Positions 16,183 to 23,652 of a stretch of DNA of 34,725 nucleotides are shown here, piece after piece; positions within the stretch are counted from its first letter, which is position 1; every line of letters begins with the position of its first letter. The stretch comes from Paraburkholderia eburnea (GTDB lineage: Bacteria; Pseudomonadota; Gammaproteobacteria; Burkholderiales; Burkholderiaceae). The notes below the pieces were generated by a model. It searched no databases. It was given only the letters and a program-made list of their open reading frames with translations, and was not told the DNA's origin. The stretch covers positions 1-34,725 of the forward strand of contig NZ_PQGA01000034.1 of assembly GCF_002917095.1 (NCBI RefSeq), in the 5' to 3' direction. The translations under genes were made by a program, and so were the position numbers.

Positions 16183-17967
16183 ATGGCACACACGCTTGCT
16201 CGCCGTCTGCGCAGCCAGGAATGGTTCGACGATCCCTCGCACGCGGACATGACCGCGATCTACGTCGAGCGCTTCATGAATTACGGCCTCACGCGCGAGG
16301 AGTTGCAGTCCGGGCGGCCCGTGATCGGCATCGCCCAGACGGGCAGCGATCTCGCACCCTGCAACCGCCATCACATCGCGCTTGCCGAGCGCGTGAAGGC
16401 GGGCATACGCGACGCGGGCGGGATTCCCATGGAGTTTCCCGTGCATCCGCTCGCGGAGCAGAGTCGCCGCCCGACCGCCGCGCTCGACCGCAATCTAGCC
16501 TACCTGGGCCTCGTGGAAATCCTGCACGGCTTTCCGCTCGACGGCGTCGTGCTGACCACCGGCTGCGACAAGACCACGCCCGCCTGTCTGATGGCGGCGG
16601 CGAGCGTCGATCTGCCGGCCATCGTGCTCTCGGGCGGCCCGATGCTCGACGGCTGGTACGAGGGCAAGCGCGTGGGTTCGGGCACGGTCATCTGGCACGC
16701 GCGCAATCTGCTGGCGGCGGGCGAGATCGACTACGAGGGTTTCATGGCGCTCACCACGGCGTCGTCGCCATCGATCGGGCACTGCAACACCATGGGCACC
16801 GCGCTGTCGATGAACTGTCTCGCCGAGGCGCTGGGCATGTCGCTGCCTGGCTGCGCGAGCATTCCGGCGGCGTATCGCGAGCGCGGCCAGATGGCCTATG
16901 CCACGGGCAAGCGCATCGTCGATCTGGTGCGTGACGACGTACGCCCCTCGCGCATCATGACGCGCGCGGCGTTTGAAAATGCGATTGTGGTGGCGTCGGC
17001 GCTGGGCGCGTCGACCAATTGCCCGCCGCACCTGATCGCGATTGCGCGTCACATGGGCGTGGATCTCTCGCTCGAAGACTGGCAGCGCTTTGGCGAGGAA
17101 GTGCCGTTGCTCGCGAACACGATGCCCGCCGGCGAATATCTGGGCGAGAGTTTCCACCGTGCCGGCGGCGTGCCGGCCGTGCTGCGCGAACTCGATCGCG
17201 CGGGCCTCGTGCGGCGCGACTGCGTGACGGTCTCGGGCCGCGCCATCGGCGAGATCGCCGACGCGGCGCCGGTCGCGGACCGCGATGTGATCCGCACCTG
17301 CGACGCGCCGCTCATGCATGGCGCGGGGTTCATCGTGCTCTCGGGCAACTTCTTCGACAGCGCCATCATGAAGATGTCGGTGGTCGGCGAGGCGTTCCGC
17401 AAGACGTATCTGAGCGAGCCTGGCGCGGAAAACGTGTTCGAGGCGCGCGCCATCGTGTTCGACGGTCCCGAGGACTACCGCGCGCGCATCAACGACCCCG
17501 CGCTCAAGATCGACGAGCGCTGCATGCTGGTGATTCGCGGTTGCGGCACGGTGGGCTATCCGGGCAGCGCGGAAGTCGTGAACATGGCGCCCCCGGCAGA
17601 CATGGTCAAGCGGGGCGTGACTTCGCTGCCCTGCATGGGCGACGGACGGCAGAGCGGTACGTCGGCGAGTCCGTCGATTCTCAACATGTCGCCGGAAGCG
17701 GCCGTGGGCGGCGGGCTCTCGCTGCTGCGCACGGACGATCGCATCAAGGTCGATCTCAACGCGCGGCGTGTGGACGTGCTGATCGATCCGGTTGAACTTG
17801 AGCGCCGTCGTGCGCACTCGGCGTTTTCCGCACCGCCTTCGCAGACGCCGTGGCAGGAGCTGTATCGAAAAACGGTGGGCCAGCTTTCGACGGGCGGATG
17901 TCTGGAACCGGCCACGCTTTATCTGCGCGTGATCGAGGAGCGCGGCGAACCGCGTCACTCGCACTAG
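16183..17967 (+). CDS. IlvD/Edd-family sugar-acid dehydratase
   Basis: A 594-aa dehydratase of the IlvD/Edd family, most like the aldonic-acid dehydratases (L-arabinonate, D-xylonate, gluconate) that give 2-keto-3-deoxy sugar acids. The three iron-sulfur ligands are at Cys60 (APCNRHH), Cys128 (TTGCDKTTPAC) and Cys201 (GHCNTMGTA), the same spacing as in the [2Fe-2S] pentonate dehydratases. A SGTSAS block follows near 491-496, where the catalytic serine lies in this family. The start is supported by AGGAG 12 bases upstream of the ATG; the frame is open a little further. It follows the LacI-type regulator and carries a GntR-like operator in its 5' region. No aldolase, kinase or sugar transporter is adjacent, so the rest of the pathway is elsewhere. 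Specific substrate cannot be read from sequence. Confidence 0.9.
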   Translation: MAHTLARRLRSQEWFDDPSHADMTAIYVERFMNYGLTREELQSGRPVIGIAQTGSDLAPCNRHHIALAERVKAGIRDAGGIPMEFPVHPLAEQSRRPTAALDRNLAYLGLVEILHGFPLDGVVLTTGCDKTTPACLMAAASVDLPAIVLSGGPMLDGWYEGKRVGSGTVIWHARNLLAAGEIDYEGFMALTTASSPSIGHCNTMGTALSMNCLAEALGMSLPGCASIPAAYRERGQMAYATGKRIVDLVRDDVRPSRIMTRAAFENAIVVASALGASTNCPPHLIAIARHMGVDLSLEDWQRFGEEVPLLANTMPAGEYLGESFHRAGGVPAVLRELDRAGLVRRDCVTVSGRAIGEIADAAPVADRDVIRTCDAPLMHGAGFIVLSGNFFDSAIMKMSVVGEAFRKTYLSEPGAENVFEARAIVFDGPEDYRARINDPALKIDERCMLVIRGCGTVGYPGSAEVVNMAPPADMVKRGVTSLPCMGDGRQSGTSASPSILNMSPEAAVGGGLSLLRTDDRIKVDLNARRVDVLIDPVELERRRAHSAFSAPPSQTPWQELYRKTVGQLSTGGCLEPATLYLRVIEERGEPRHSH

Positions 17968-17985
17968 CGTGCTCGCGTGCGTGAG

Positions 17986-18732
17986 TCAGAGCGTTTTGCC
18001 GATGCGGTGCGCCATCTCCACGACGGCGATCGCGATGCGCTTTTCGCGGCGCGCGTCGATGCGTTCGAGCGGCAGGCTCGTACTGACCGCCACGCGTTTG
18101 CCAAGCGCCGTCACGCCGACGAAGGCCGCGAAACAGGTGAGGCCCGCCGTGACTTCCTCGCGCTCGTGAGCGAGTCCGGAACGGCGGATTGCGGCGAGCG
18201 CCTGTAGCAGGTCCTGACGTCGTGTGATGGTCTGGTTTGTCACGGCGGCAAGTTGTTTCGGTAGCGCTTTCAGCACTTCGTCATCGGAAAGACTGGCCAG
18301 AAGCGCCTTGCCCAGCGCGCAGCAATGCGCGGGGAGGCGCGAGCCGAGATCGGAAATGAGGCGCACCGGGCGCGCGGAATCTTCGCGCGCGATATAGACC
18401 ACTTCCGCGCCATCGAGGACGGCAAGCTGCACGACTTCGTTGTGCGCGGCGACGAAGTTCGCCGCTTCGTGCCGGAAGGCTTCGTGCAACTGATCGTGGC
18501 GCACGTAGGCGCTGCCCAGCTCGAACAGCGTCACGCCCACAATATAGCCATCCGCACGCTTTTCGATCCAGCGCCGACGCTCCAGCGAGTCGAGCATCAG
18601 ATACAGCGTGCTGCGCGACAAACCGGTTTGCTCCGCGATGACGGCCGCGCGCACGGGAGCTTGCGCGTGCGAGAGCAGATCGAGGATGTCGTGGATGCGC
18701 TTGAGCGCGGGCACTTCGTAGGCGGTGGACAT
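17986..18732 (-). CDS. IclR-family transcription regulator
   Basis: A 248-aa IclR-family regulator. The N-terminal winged helix is near residues 8-65 (ALKRIHDILDLLSHAQAPV, then GLSRSTLYLMLDSLERRRWIEK), followed by the effector-binding domain (LVHE-like region, SRLPAHCCALGKALLASL, SGLAHEREEVTAGLTCFAAFV, LGKRVAVSTSLPLERID). IclR proteins usually control catabolism of aromatic or organic acids and bind small carboxylates. It is convergent to the dehydratase gene with only 18 bases between the stops, so it need not control it. Nothing adjacent in the same direction points to its target. The start lacks a strong ribosome site but matches the usual family N-terminus. Confidence 0.88.
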   Translation of the reverse strand: MSTAYEVPALKRIHDILDLLSHAQAPVRAAVIAEQTGLSRSTLYLMLDSLERRRWIEKRADGYIVGVTLFELGSAYVRHDQLHEAFRHEAANFVAAHNEVVQLAVLDGAEVVYIAREDSARPVRLISDLGSRLPAHCCALGKALLASLSDDEVLKALPKQLAAVTNQTITRRQDLLQALAAIRRSGLAHEREEVTAGLTCFAAFVGVTALGKRVAVSTSLPLERIDARREKRIAIAVVEMAHRIGKTL

Positions 18733-18828
18733 GATCGGTCGATCGAATTCCAGCAGGCTGGAAATACTGGCACCCGGTTGGACGGCGTGCGCGCCCGGTC
18801 ACGCGAACGTAGTGCCCGGCTTCGATGC

Positions 18829-19062
18829 TCAGCGGTTGCCGTCGAGCAGGTCGTTGAGCAGTTCGTCGAACGCCGCCTGGGCGTCTTCCAGCTCCTGCAA
18901 CGCGGCGTCGAACGTTTGCAGCGCGAACTGCGACGGGCGGCCTTCGCCTTCCGGCGGGAATTGCGTCTGCAAGGACGTGAATGCCGACTTGACGCGCTGG
19001 GTTGCGGCCAGCACGCGATCCATGGCGGCGGCTTCTTCGGCTCGTGCCTGTTCTGGGGTCAT
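18829..19062 (-). CDS. Small acidic helical protein of unknown function
   Basis: A 77-aa protein not recognised as a known family. It is Ala-, Glu- and Gln-rich and lacks signal peptide and membrane segments. Two predicted amphipathic helices (residues about 1-30 and 45-75) suggest a helical hairpin or coiled-coil dimer. GGAGC upstream of the ATG (on the minus strand) and a length free of interruptions support it as real. It lies between an IclR gene and an Lrp gene, all on the same strand, 61 bases after the latter. Function unknown. Confidence 0.6.
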   Translation of the reverse strand: MTPEQARAEEAAAMDRVLAATQRVKSAFTSLQTQFPPEGEGRPSQFALQTFDAALQELEDAQAAFDELLNDLLDGNR

Positions 19063-19123
19063 CGAAAGCTCCGGTTTGAAAAAGGGAAAAGGCCGTATGG
19101 CCGTATGGCTGTTGGGTCGTAAC

Positions 19124-19588
19124 TTAGGGCAGCGGCAACCCGCCCTCGGATTTCACTTCGCGCAGCGACAGCGCCGACTCCACCGACGTGACGCCCGGCA
19201 GGCTGCGCAGTTCGTCGCGCATGAAGGTGCCGTAATCGTCGAGATCGCGCGCGACGATCATCAAAATATAGTCTGCCGTGCCGGCAACGTTGTGGCACGA
19301 AAGAATCCGCTCGATCGCGCAGACTTCGCGCTCGAAGCGGTCGGCAAGCGCGCGGTCGTGCACGGCGAATCGCACCGACACATAGGCGACCACGCCGTAG
19401 CCGAGCGCGCGGCGCGACAGCATCGCGCGATAGCGCTCGATATAGCCGTCCTGCTCCAGCCGCTTCAGGCGGCGTGCGCAGGGCGTTTCGCTTAAGCCCA
19501 CCGTCTCCGCGAGCCGCGCATTGGGCATCCGGCCATCGGCCTGCAGGGCGCCGAGAATGGCGCGATCGAGTTTATCGAGGTCGCTCAT
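19124..19588 (-). CDS. Lrp/AsnC-family regulator
   Basis: A 154-aa Lrp/AsnC-family protein with the usual two parts: an N-terminal helix-turn-helix (LDKLDRAILGALQADGRMPNARLAETVGLS, then CARRLKRLEQDGYI) and a C-terminal RAM effector domain (VVAYVSVRF, CHNVAGTADYILMIVARDL, LPGVTSVESALSLREVK). These regulators sense amino acids and often control an adjacent exporter. It is divergent from a LysE-family exporter gene 138 bases away, the classic Lrp/LysE arrangement, so it most likely activates that gene when its ligand amino acid accumulates. The ligand is not determinable from sequence. Confidence 0.9.
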   Translation of the reverse strand: MSDLDKLDRAILGALQADGRMPNARLAETVGLSETPCARRLKRLEQDGYIERYRAMLSRRALGYGVVAYVSVRFAVHDRALADRFEREVCAIERILSCHNVAGTADYILMIVARDLDDYGTFMRDELRSLPGVTSVESALSLREVKSEGGLPLP

Positions 19589-19726
19589 GTTATGCGGAGT
19601 GCTTTTCCAGTGCGGACGGGAGAATTTTAGTGCATTCCTCTATCGGCTGACGAATCGATCGAAAAATACGCCAGAAATCGCTCTGACATTAGCGGCAACA
19701 TAGAGCCTCTTTCCGCCGAGGCCATC

Positions 19727-20353
19727 ATGATTTCCGCCCACCTGATGTTGATGTTCATTGCCGCCCTGATCGTCGTTTGCGCACTGCCTGGGGCGGATAT
19801 GGCGCTGGTCATGCAAACCAGCATGAGCCGCGGCGCGCGGCGCGGTCTTGCGGCAGCCGGTGGCCTTGGATTGGCGCGTGCCACCCATGTGACGCTGTCT
19901 GCGTGCGGACTCGCGGCGCTGCTGCATAACGCGCCCTGGCTCTATCAAGTCGTGCGCTATGCGGGCGCGCTTTACCTCACGTATATCGCCGTGCAGATTT
20001 TCCGTGCGCCGGTTTTCGCGCTACCGGAAGCGCCCGGCGTGACCGCGCAACGCCCGCTGCGCGCAGACTTCGTCAAGGGGTTGCTGACCAATCTGCTCAA
20101 TCCCAAGGCGCTGCTGTTCTGCTCGGTGCTATTGCCGCAGTTCATTCGTCCCGAACTGGGCTCGGTCTGGCTCCAGGTGACCGAGCTGGGCATCGTGCTC
20201 GTGATCGTCTGCGCGTTGTTCGACGTCGTCTATGTGCTGGGCGCGGCGCGCATCGCCGTGTGGCTGCGCCATCATCCGCTGGCGCAGACGGTGCAGAAGT
20301 GGGCATTTTCTTCCGCGTTGATCGGCTTCGCTGTGCGGCTCTCGCTCGACTGA
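19727..20353 (+). CDS. LysE/RhtB-family amino-acid exporter
   Basis: A 208-aa inner-membrane protein with about six hydrophobic segments and the LysE/RhtB signature near residue 23 (LPGADMALVMQTSMSRGARRG, then GLGLARATH), plus the conserved FVKGLLTNLLNPKALLFCSVLLPQF region. Members export amino acids or related compounds by proton antiport. GAGG lies upstream of the ATG. It is divergent from an Lrp-type regulator, and the 138 bases between them contain an AT-richer stretch with a TCGATCGA palindrome (near 19656) that could be part of the operator. The exported amino acid is unknown. Confidence 0.9.
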   Translation: MISAHLMLMFIAALIVVCALPGADMALVMQTSMSRGARRGLAAAGGLGLARATHVTLSACGLAALLHNAPWLYQVVRYAGALYLTYIAVQIFRAPVFALPEAPGVTAQRPLRADFVKGLLTNLLNPKALLFCSVLLPQFIRPELGSVWLQVTELGIVLVIVCALFDVVYVLGAARIAVWLRHHPLAQTVQKWAFSSALIGFAVRLSLD

Positions 20354-20368
20354 TCTTTGCCTCTCTCA

Positions 20369-20403
20369 CGGCGGACCGGGCCGCGCGGCCCTGGGGTCCG
20401 CCG
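20369..20403. terminator. Strong hairpin between convergent genes
   Basis: CGGCGGACC (20369-20377) pairs with GGTCCGCCG (20395-20403), and inside it GGGCC pairs with GGCCC around a 4-base loop, leaving a small bulge. It sits between the ends of the LysE-family and DUF1993 genes, where a shared terminator is expected, but no T-run follows on either strand. Confidence 0.6.
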
Positions 20404-20457
20404 CATCCCGCCGTGGCAGCGTTCACGCGCGGGCTCGTGCGTAATCGCGACCTGGTT

Positions 20458-20964
20458 CTAGCGGCCGCCCAGATAGTCGAGCTTGCCGAGTTCCACGCCG
20501 TTATGGCGCAGGATGTCGTAAGCCGTCGTCACGTGGAAGTAGAAGTTGGGCAGCACGAACGCCAGCAGGTAGGTCTGGCCGGTGAACTCGATCGGACCCG
20601 AGCGCATTTTCAGCGTGATGCTCTTGTCTTCCGTGCCGTCGATCTGCTCGGGCTTGAACGTCTTCAGATAGTCGATCGTTTTCTGGATGCGCGTGTGCAG
20701 GTCGTCGAAGCTCACTTCCACGTCTTCGAACTTCGGCGCGTCCACGTCCGCGAGGCGCGCGGCGCAACCTTTGGCCGTATCCGTGGCGATATGAATCTGG
20801 CGGGCGAGCGGCAGCATGTCGGGGAACAGTCGTGCGCCGGTGAACACCGCCGGGTCGATCTGCTTTTCGGCAGCGTGCGCCTGCGCCTTGCCGATGATGG
20901 TCTGCAGGTTGGCGAGACCGCGCACGAGCACGGGCACCGAGGCTTGATACATGGTGATGGACAT
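20458..20964 (-). CDS. DUF1993 family protein
   Basis: A 168-aa soluble protein matching the DUF1993 family: MYQASVPVLVRGLANLQTII at the N-terminus, conserved LARQIHIATDTAKGCAARL in the middle and PNFYFHVTTAYDILRHNGVELGKLDYLG at the C-terminus. The fold is likely a helical bundle related to DinB-like proteins. Function is unknown. The ATG at 20964 is preferred because GAGGAATTCCC precedes it; the frame extends further upstream but with no sign of use. It stands alone, convergent to the LysE-family gene. Confidence 0.85.
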   Translation of the reverse strand: MSITMYQASVPVLVRGLANLQTIIGKAQAHAAEKQIDPAVFTGARLFPDMLPLARQIHIATDTAKGCAARLADVDAPKFEDVEVSFDDLHTRIQKTIDYLKTFKPEQIDGTEDKSITLKMRSGPIEFTGQTYLLAFVLPNFYFHVTTAYDILRHNGVELGKLDYLGGR

Positions 20965-21424
20965 GGGAATTCCTCGTTTCTTTGAATGGACACGCCAGGC
21001 TCCGCGCGGAGCTTGAGCGGGCGAGCCATTATGCGCTAACGGTTTTGTCGCCGCCATTGGCCGAACGGCCGATCTTGCGCGAACCCATGCAGGTCTGATT
21101 TCATTGACGGTACCGGCAAAGAAAGTTTGCCGCCTGGGAAGGGCATGGAAATTGTGTTAAGCAACCGTGACCGGAACTAATTGATATGCATACCGAAATA
21201 AAAATCCCCTGCTGGCACGGATGTTTAGGTGCGCCGTGCTGGTGACGGACGTGGGCGCACATCCCCGCGCGCAGCGTATGAAACGGATTGGGCGAGGTTC
21301 GCATCAACGAGGCGTAACAAAGCGGCCGTGACGCAGTTTCACCACGGCAAAATTCGAATGTGTTTTAATTAGCCAGCATTGACCATCCATTTAGCATCGT
21401 ACGGCAGCGTACGGTGCACTTACC
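20965..21424. other. Gene-free stretch of about 460 bases
   Basis: No supported gene here. The part from about 21150 to 21210 is clearly AT-richer than its surroundings. Immediately before the next gene, a short direct repeat (CGTACGG twice near 21399-21416) is seen. No convincing RNA gene, terminator or long inverted repeat was found by reading. It must hold the promoters of the two divergent flanking genes. Confidence 0.5.
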
Positions 21425-22024
21425 ATGAACGCAGAATTGGCAGAAAGTTGTCTGGTCGTGCGTCGCATGGCAAAAGGTGCGGCAAGGCGCAGGATGTCGC
21501 AGGCGCTGGGTGTCGCGCTGCGTGGTGTGCTGCTGGTGCTCGCCGTCGGCGGGGCGGTGCGCAGTGTGCCCGCCTGGGCACAAGATCCGCGGTTGCTGGA
21601 CGCGCGCGTGACACAGGAGTCGCTGGCCGAGACGATCTGCCGGCCGGGTTACGCCGATACGGTGGCGCCGTCGTTCGACGCGGCGATGGCGCAGAAGAAT
21701 CGCCTGCTGTCGGCGCGCGGTATCGACGCCGAAGATGGCGTCGCCTATGCGCTCGACCGTCGTGTGCCAATCGTGCTCGGCGGCTCGCCGGACGCGGCGG
21801 CGAATTTCGATCTGCTGCCGTGGGGCGGTCATGCCGGAGAGCGGCGCAAGTCGCTCCTCACGGTGCGGCTCAAGCGTTGCGTCTGTGCTGGCCGTATCTC
21901 GCTCGCGCAGGCTCAGACGATGATCGTGGGCAATTGGGCGCGTCAATATGATCAGCTCACGCGCATGCAATGCGGTACCGATATCGGCGACACCACCTCG
22001 GCGAGCCGCGACGAAGGTCCGTGA
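21425..22024 (+). CDS. Exported HNH-like domain protein lacking the catalytic His
   Basis: A 199-aa protein with an internal hydrophobic segment ending at VPAWAQ (residues about 30-52), a likely signal peptide, so the start may be ATG 21470 or 21494 rather than 21425. The mature part follows the layout of small exported HNH-fold proteins common in proteobacteria and actinobacteria: TICRPGY (71-76), a YxxDHLIPLxLGG-type block, an N-LxP-W segment, K/R-L-x-LVC and a final helix with AQ..I...W. Here the DH pair of the second block reads D111-R112, so the key His is lost, while N127 and P132-W133 remain. Cys152 and Cys154 sit where the family has one Cys. Nuclease activity is therefore doubtful. 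No ribosome site is evident at any of the three starts. Unknown role. Confidence 0.6.
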   Translation: MNAELAESCLVVRRMAKGAARRRMSQALGVALRGVLLVLAVGGAVRSVPAWAQDPRLLDARVTQESLAETICRPGYADTVAPSFDAAMAQKNRLLSARGIDAEDGVAYALDRRVPIVLGGSPDAAANFDLLPWGGHAGERRKSLLTVRLKRCVCAGRISLAQAQTMIVGNWARQYDQLTRMQCGTDIGDTTSASRDEGP

Positions 22025-22200
22025 AGCGGCCCCTTTTCCCGCGCTCAAGATAATTGGGTGGCTCCACGCAACCGCTTGGGTATGCGCGTTGCGACATGCT
22101 GGGCGGCGCCAGTACCCCGCAGATATCGACAAAATGACGCAGTGCGCGCGCAGCAAAATCGGTCTACTCTGACGTATATCAATAATGAGGAGTGAGCGAA

Positions 22201-22338
22201 ATGCTAGCGTCCGGTCTCTCGATATTCGCCCTGCTTTCCGTGGCTTTGCTCGGCCAGTCGTGCTGGATGTACGCCCGTGCGCGTGCGAGCCTGCAACCCG
22301 TGCGTGTACGCTCAGACCGTGCGCGCCACTACCGGTAG
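22201..22338 (+). CDS. 45-aa single-pass membrane miniprotein
   Basis: A 45-codon reading frame, ATG to TAG, with a strong ribosome site AGGAG 8 bases upstream. It encodes one hydrophobic helix (about residues 4-20, SGLSIFALLSVALLGQS) followed by a basic tail rich in Arg (ARARASLQPVRVRSDRARHYR), so an N-out or membrane-tethered topology with a cytoplasmic basic tail is likely. It ends 6 bases before the ATG of an RRM-like protein gene, suggesting co-transcription and possibly translational coupling. Not recognised as a known family. The reading frame plus Shine-Dalgarno is the only support. Confidence 0.55.
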   Translation: MLASGLSIFALLSVALLGQSCWMYARARASLQPVRVRSDRARHYR

Positions 22339-22344
22339 ACCGAT

Positions 22345-22620
22345 ATGCACCTGACTGTCTGGAACGTCCCCGAAACCTGCAGCGAGCAGGAAGTGCACGA
22401 TTTTTTCAAGCGCGAACTCGGACACTATGCCAAGGGAGTCAAGGTGTATGACGCGGGCACGTCCAACGCCCACGCCGATCTCGAACTCGATTCCGAAGTG
22501 CCGTATGTGGGTGAAGCGGTCGCGCGTGAATTGCAAAGCCGGCGCCTCGCTGGCGTCGCACTGCGCGTAAGTGCGACGCCCTTCGATAGCGAAGAGCAGG
22601 AAGAGCGCCGTCCCGCCTAG
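22345..22620 (+). CDS. Small RRM-like RNA-binding protein, second in window
   Basis: A 91-aa soluble protein beginning with LTVWNVPETCSEQEVHDFF, which matches the first strand, turn and helix of an RNA-recognition motif (RNP2-like LTVWNV). A middle segment (SNAHADLELD) lies in the RNP1 position without its aromatic residues, and an acidic tail (DSEEQEER) ends the protein. It differs in sequence from the RRM-like protein at 258-512 but shares the same general plan. It follows a 45-aa membrane miniprotein gene by six bases. Its TAG stop overlaps the stop of the convergent nadE gene within CTAG. RNA target unknown; RNA binding itself is inferred. Confidence 0.65.
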   Translation: MHLTVWNVPETCSEQEVHDFFKRELGHYAKGVKVYDAGTSNAHADLELDSEVPYVGEAVARELQSRRLAGVALRVSATPFDSEEQEERRPA

Positions 22621-23504
22621 GTTTCTCCTGCCGATTGCGCCGCGTGCGGCATGGGCGCATACGGCGTGTAGGGCTGCGCCCGCTTATGCCGGGTCGTATC
22701 GAACCAGCGCAGGATCGTCTCGCAGGCGTGAGCGCTCACAGGCTTGCCTTCGAGAAAATCGTCGATTTCCTCGTAGCTGACGCCGTAAGCGTCCTCATCG
22801 GGCCTTAGCGGACGCAATGTTTCGAGATCCGCCGTCGGCGTTTTTTCCACCAGGCGCTGCGGTACGCCGAGATGACGCGCAAGCGCTCGCACACGCCGCT
22901 TGGTCAAGCCCGCCAGCGGCAGCACATCCGCGCCACCGTCACCGAACTTCGTAAAGAACCCCATTAGCGATTCCGCCGCGTGGTCCGTGCCGATCACAAG
23001 GCCACCCCGCGCGCCCGCCACGGCATATTGCGCAATCATCCGCTCGCGCGCCTTGATGTTGCCTAGCACGAAGTCCTGCTGAACGGCTCCCCCGAACGTC
23101 AGGCCGCCTGCCGCGAGCGAGGCGAGCATCGCGTCGGCGGTCGGGGCGATGTCGACGCTCAAGGTTTCGTCCGGCTGGATGAAGCCGAGCGCCGCAGCCG
23201 CATCTTCCTCGTCGCGCTGGGCGCCGTATGGCAGGCGCATCGCGATGAAGCGCGCCTCCTGACCTTGCTGGCGTAGCGCTTCGACGGCCAGTTGCGCGAG
23301 TCGGCCCGCCGTCGTCGAATCCACGCCGCCGCTGATGCCGAGCACCAGTGCGCGCAGACCGCTCGCGCGCAGACTGTCGGCGAGAAAGGCGACGCGCCGG
23401 TCGATGTCGTCCGGCGGGTAAAACGACGCGGCGACGTTCAACTCCGCGGCAATCGCGTGCTGGCGGTGCTGGTTTTTGCGTTCCGATGCGGGTTCTGCGC
23501 TCAT
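22617..23504 (-). CDS. nadE: NH3-dependent NAD+ synthetase NadE
   Basis: A 295-aa NAD+ synthetase that makes NAD from nicotinic acid adenine dinucleotide, ATP and ammonia in the cytoplasm. Visible landmarks are the ATP-pyrophosphatase P-loop SGGVDS (58-63), the IGTDHAAESLMGFFTKFGDGGADVLPL block near 172-198, KTPTADLE and YGVSYEEIDDFLEGK. The length matches the short, ammonia-using form (about 275-295 aa), with no N-terminal glutaminase domain. The start follows a GAGAGAG ribosome-site-like stretch. It is a single gene, convergent with the RRM-like gene; the two stop codons overlap (TAG on each strand within CTAG, 22617-22620). Confidence 0.96.
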   Translation of the reverse strand: MSAEPASERKNQHRQHAIAAELNVAASFYPPDDIDRRVAFLADSLRASGLRALVLGISGGVDSTTAGRLAQLAVEALRQQGQEARFIAMRLPYGAQRDEEDAAAALGFIQPDETLSVDIAPTADAMLASLAAGGLTFGGAVQQDFVLGNIKARERMIAQYAVAGARGGLVIGTDHAAESLMGFFTKFGDGGADVLPLAGLTKRRVRALARHLGVPQRLVEKTPTADLETLRPLRPDEDAYGVSYEEIDDFLEGKPVSAHACETILRWFDTTRHKRAQPYTPYAPMPHAAQSAGET

Positions 23505-23652
23505 AGGGCTCTCTCGCTCGTTAGGGCTTGGTCTGTCACGCGGCGGCGTGAACGCGATGTCTGGTTTAATGTCGGACGCCAGATTTCAGTGCGGGCGCGC
23601 GACTTGCAGGGCGTCCGATATCGGATAAAACGCATAAACAGCCGGATTTACG

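Noticed and set aside
16495..17964. A 489-codon minus-strand frame opposite the IlvD/Edd gene
   Set aside because: Shadow of the dehydratase; composition is dominated by Arg, His and Ala.
20965..21424. Possible hidden gene or small RNA in the 460-base gap
   Set aside because: Short frames lack ribosome sites and coding character, and no stem with T-run typical of an sRNA terminator was found.
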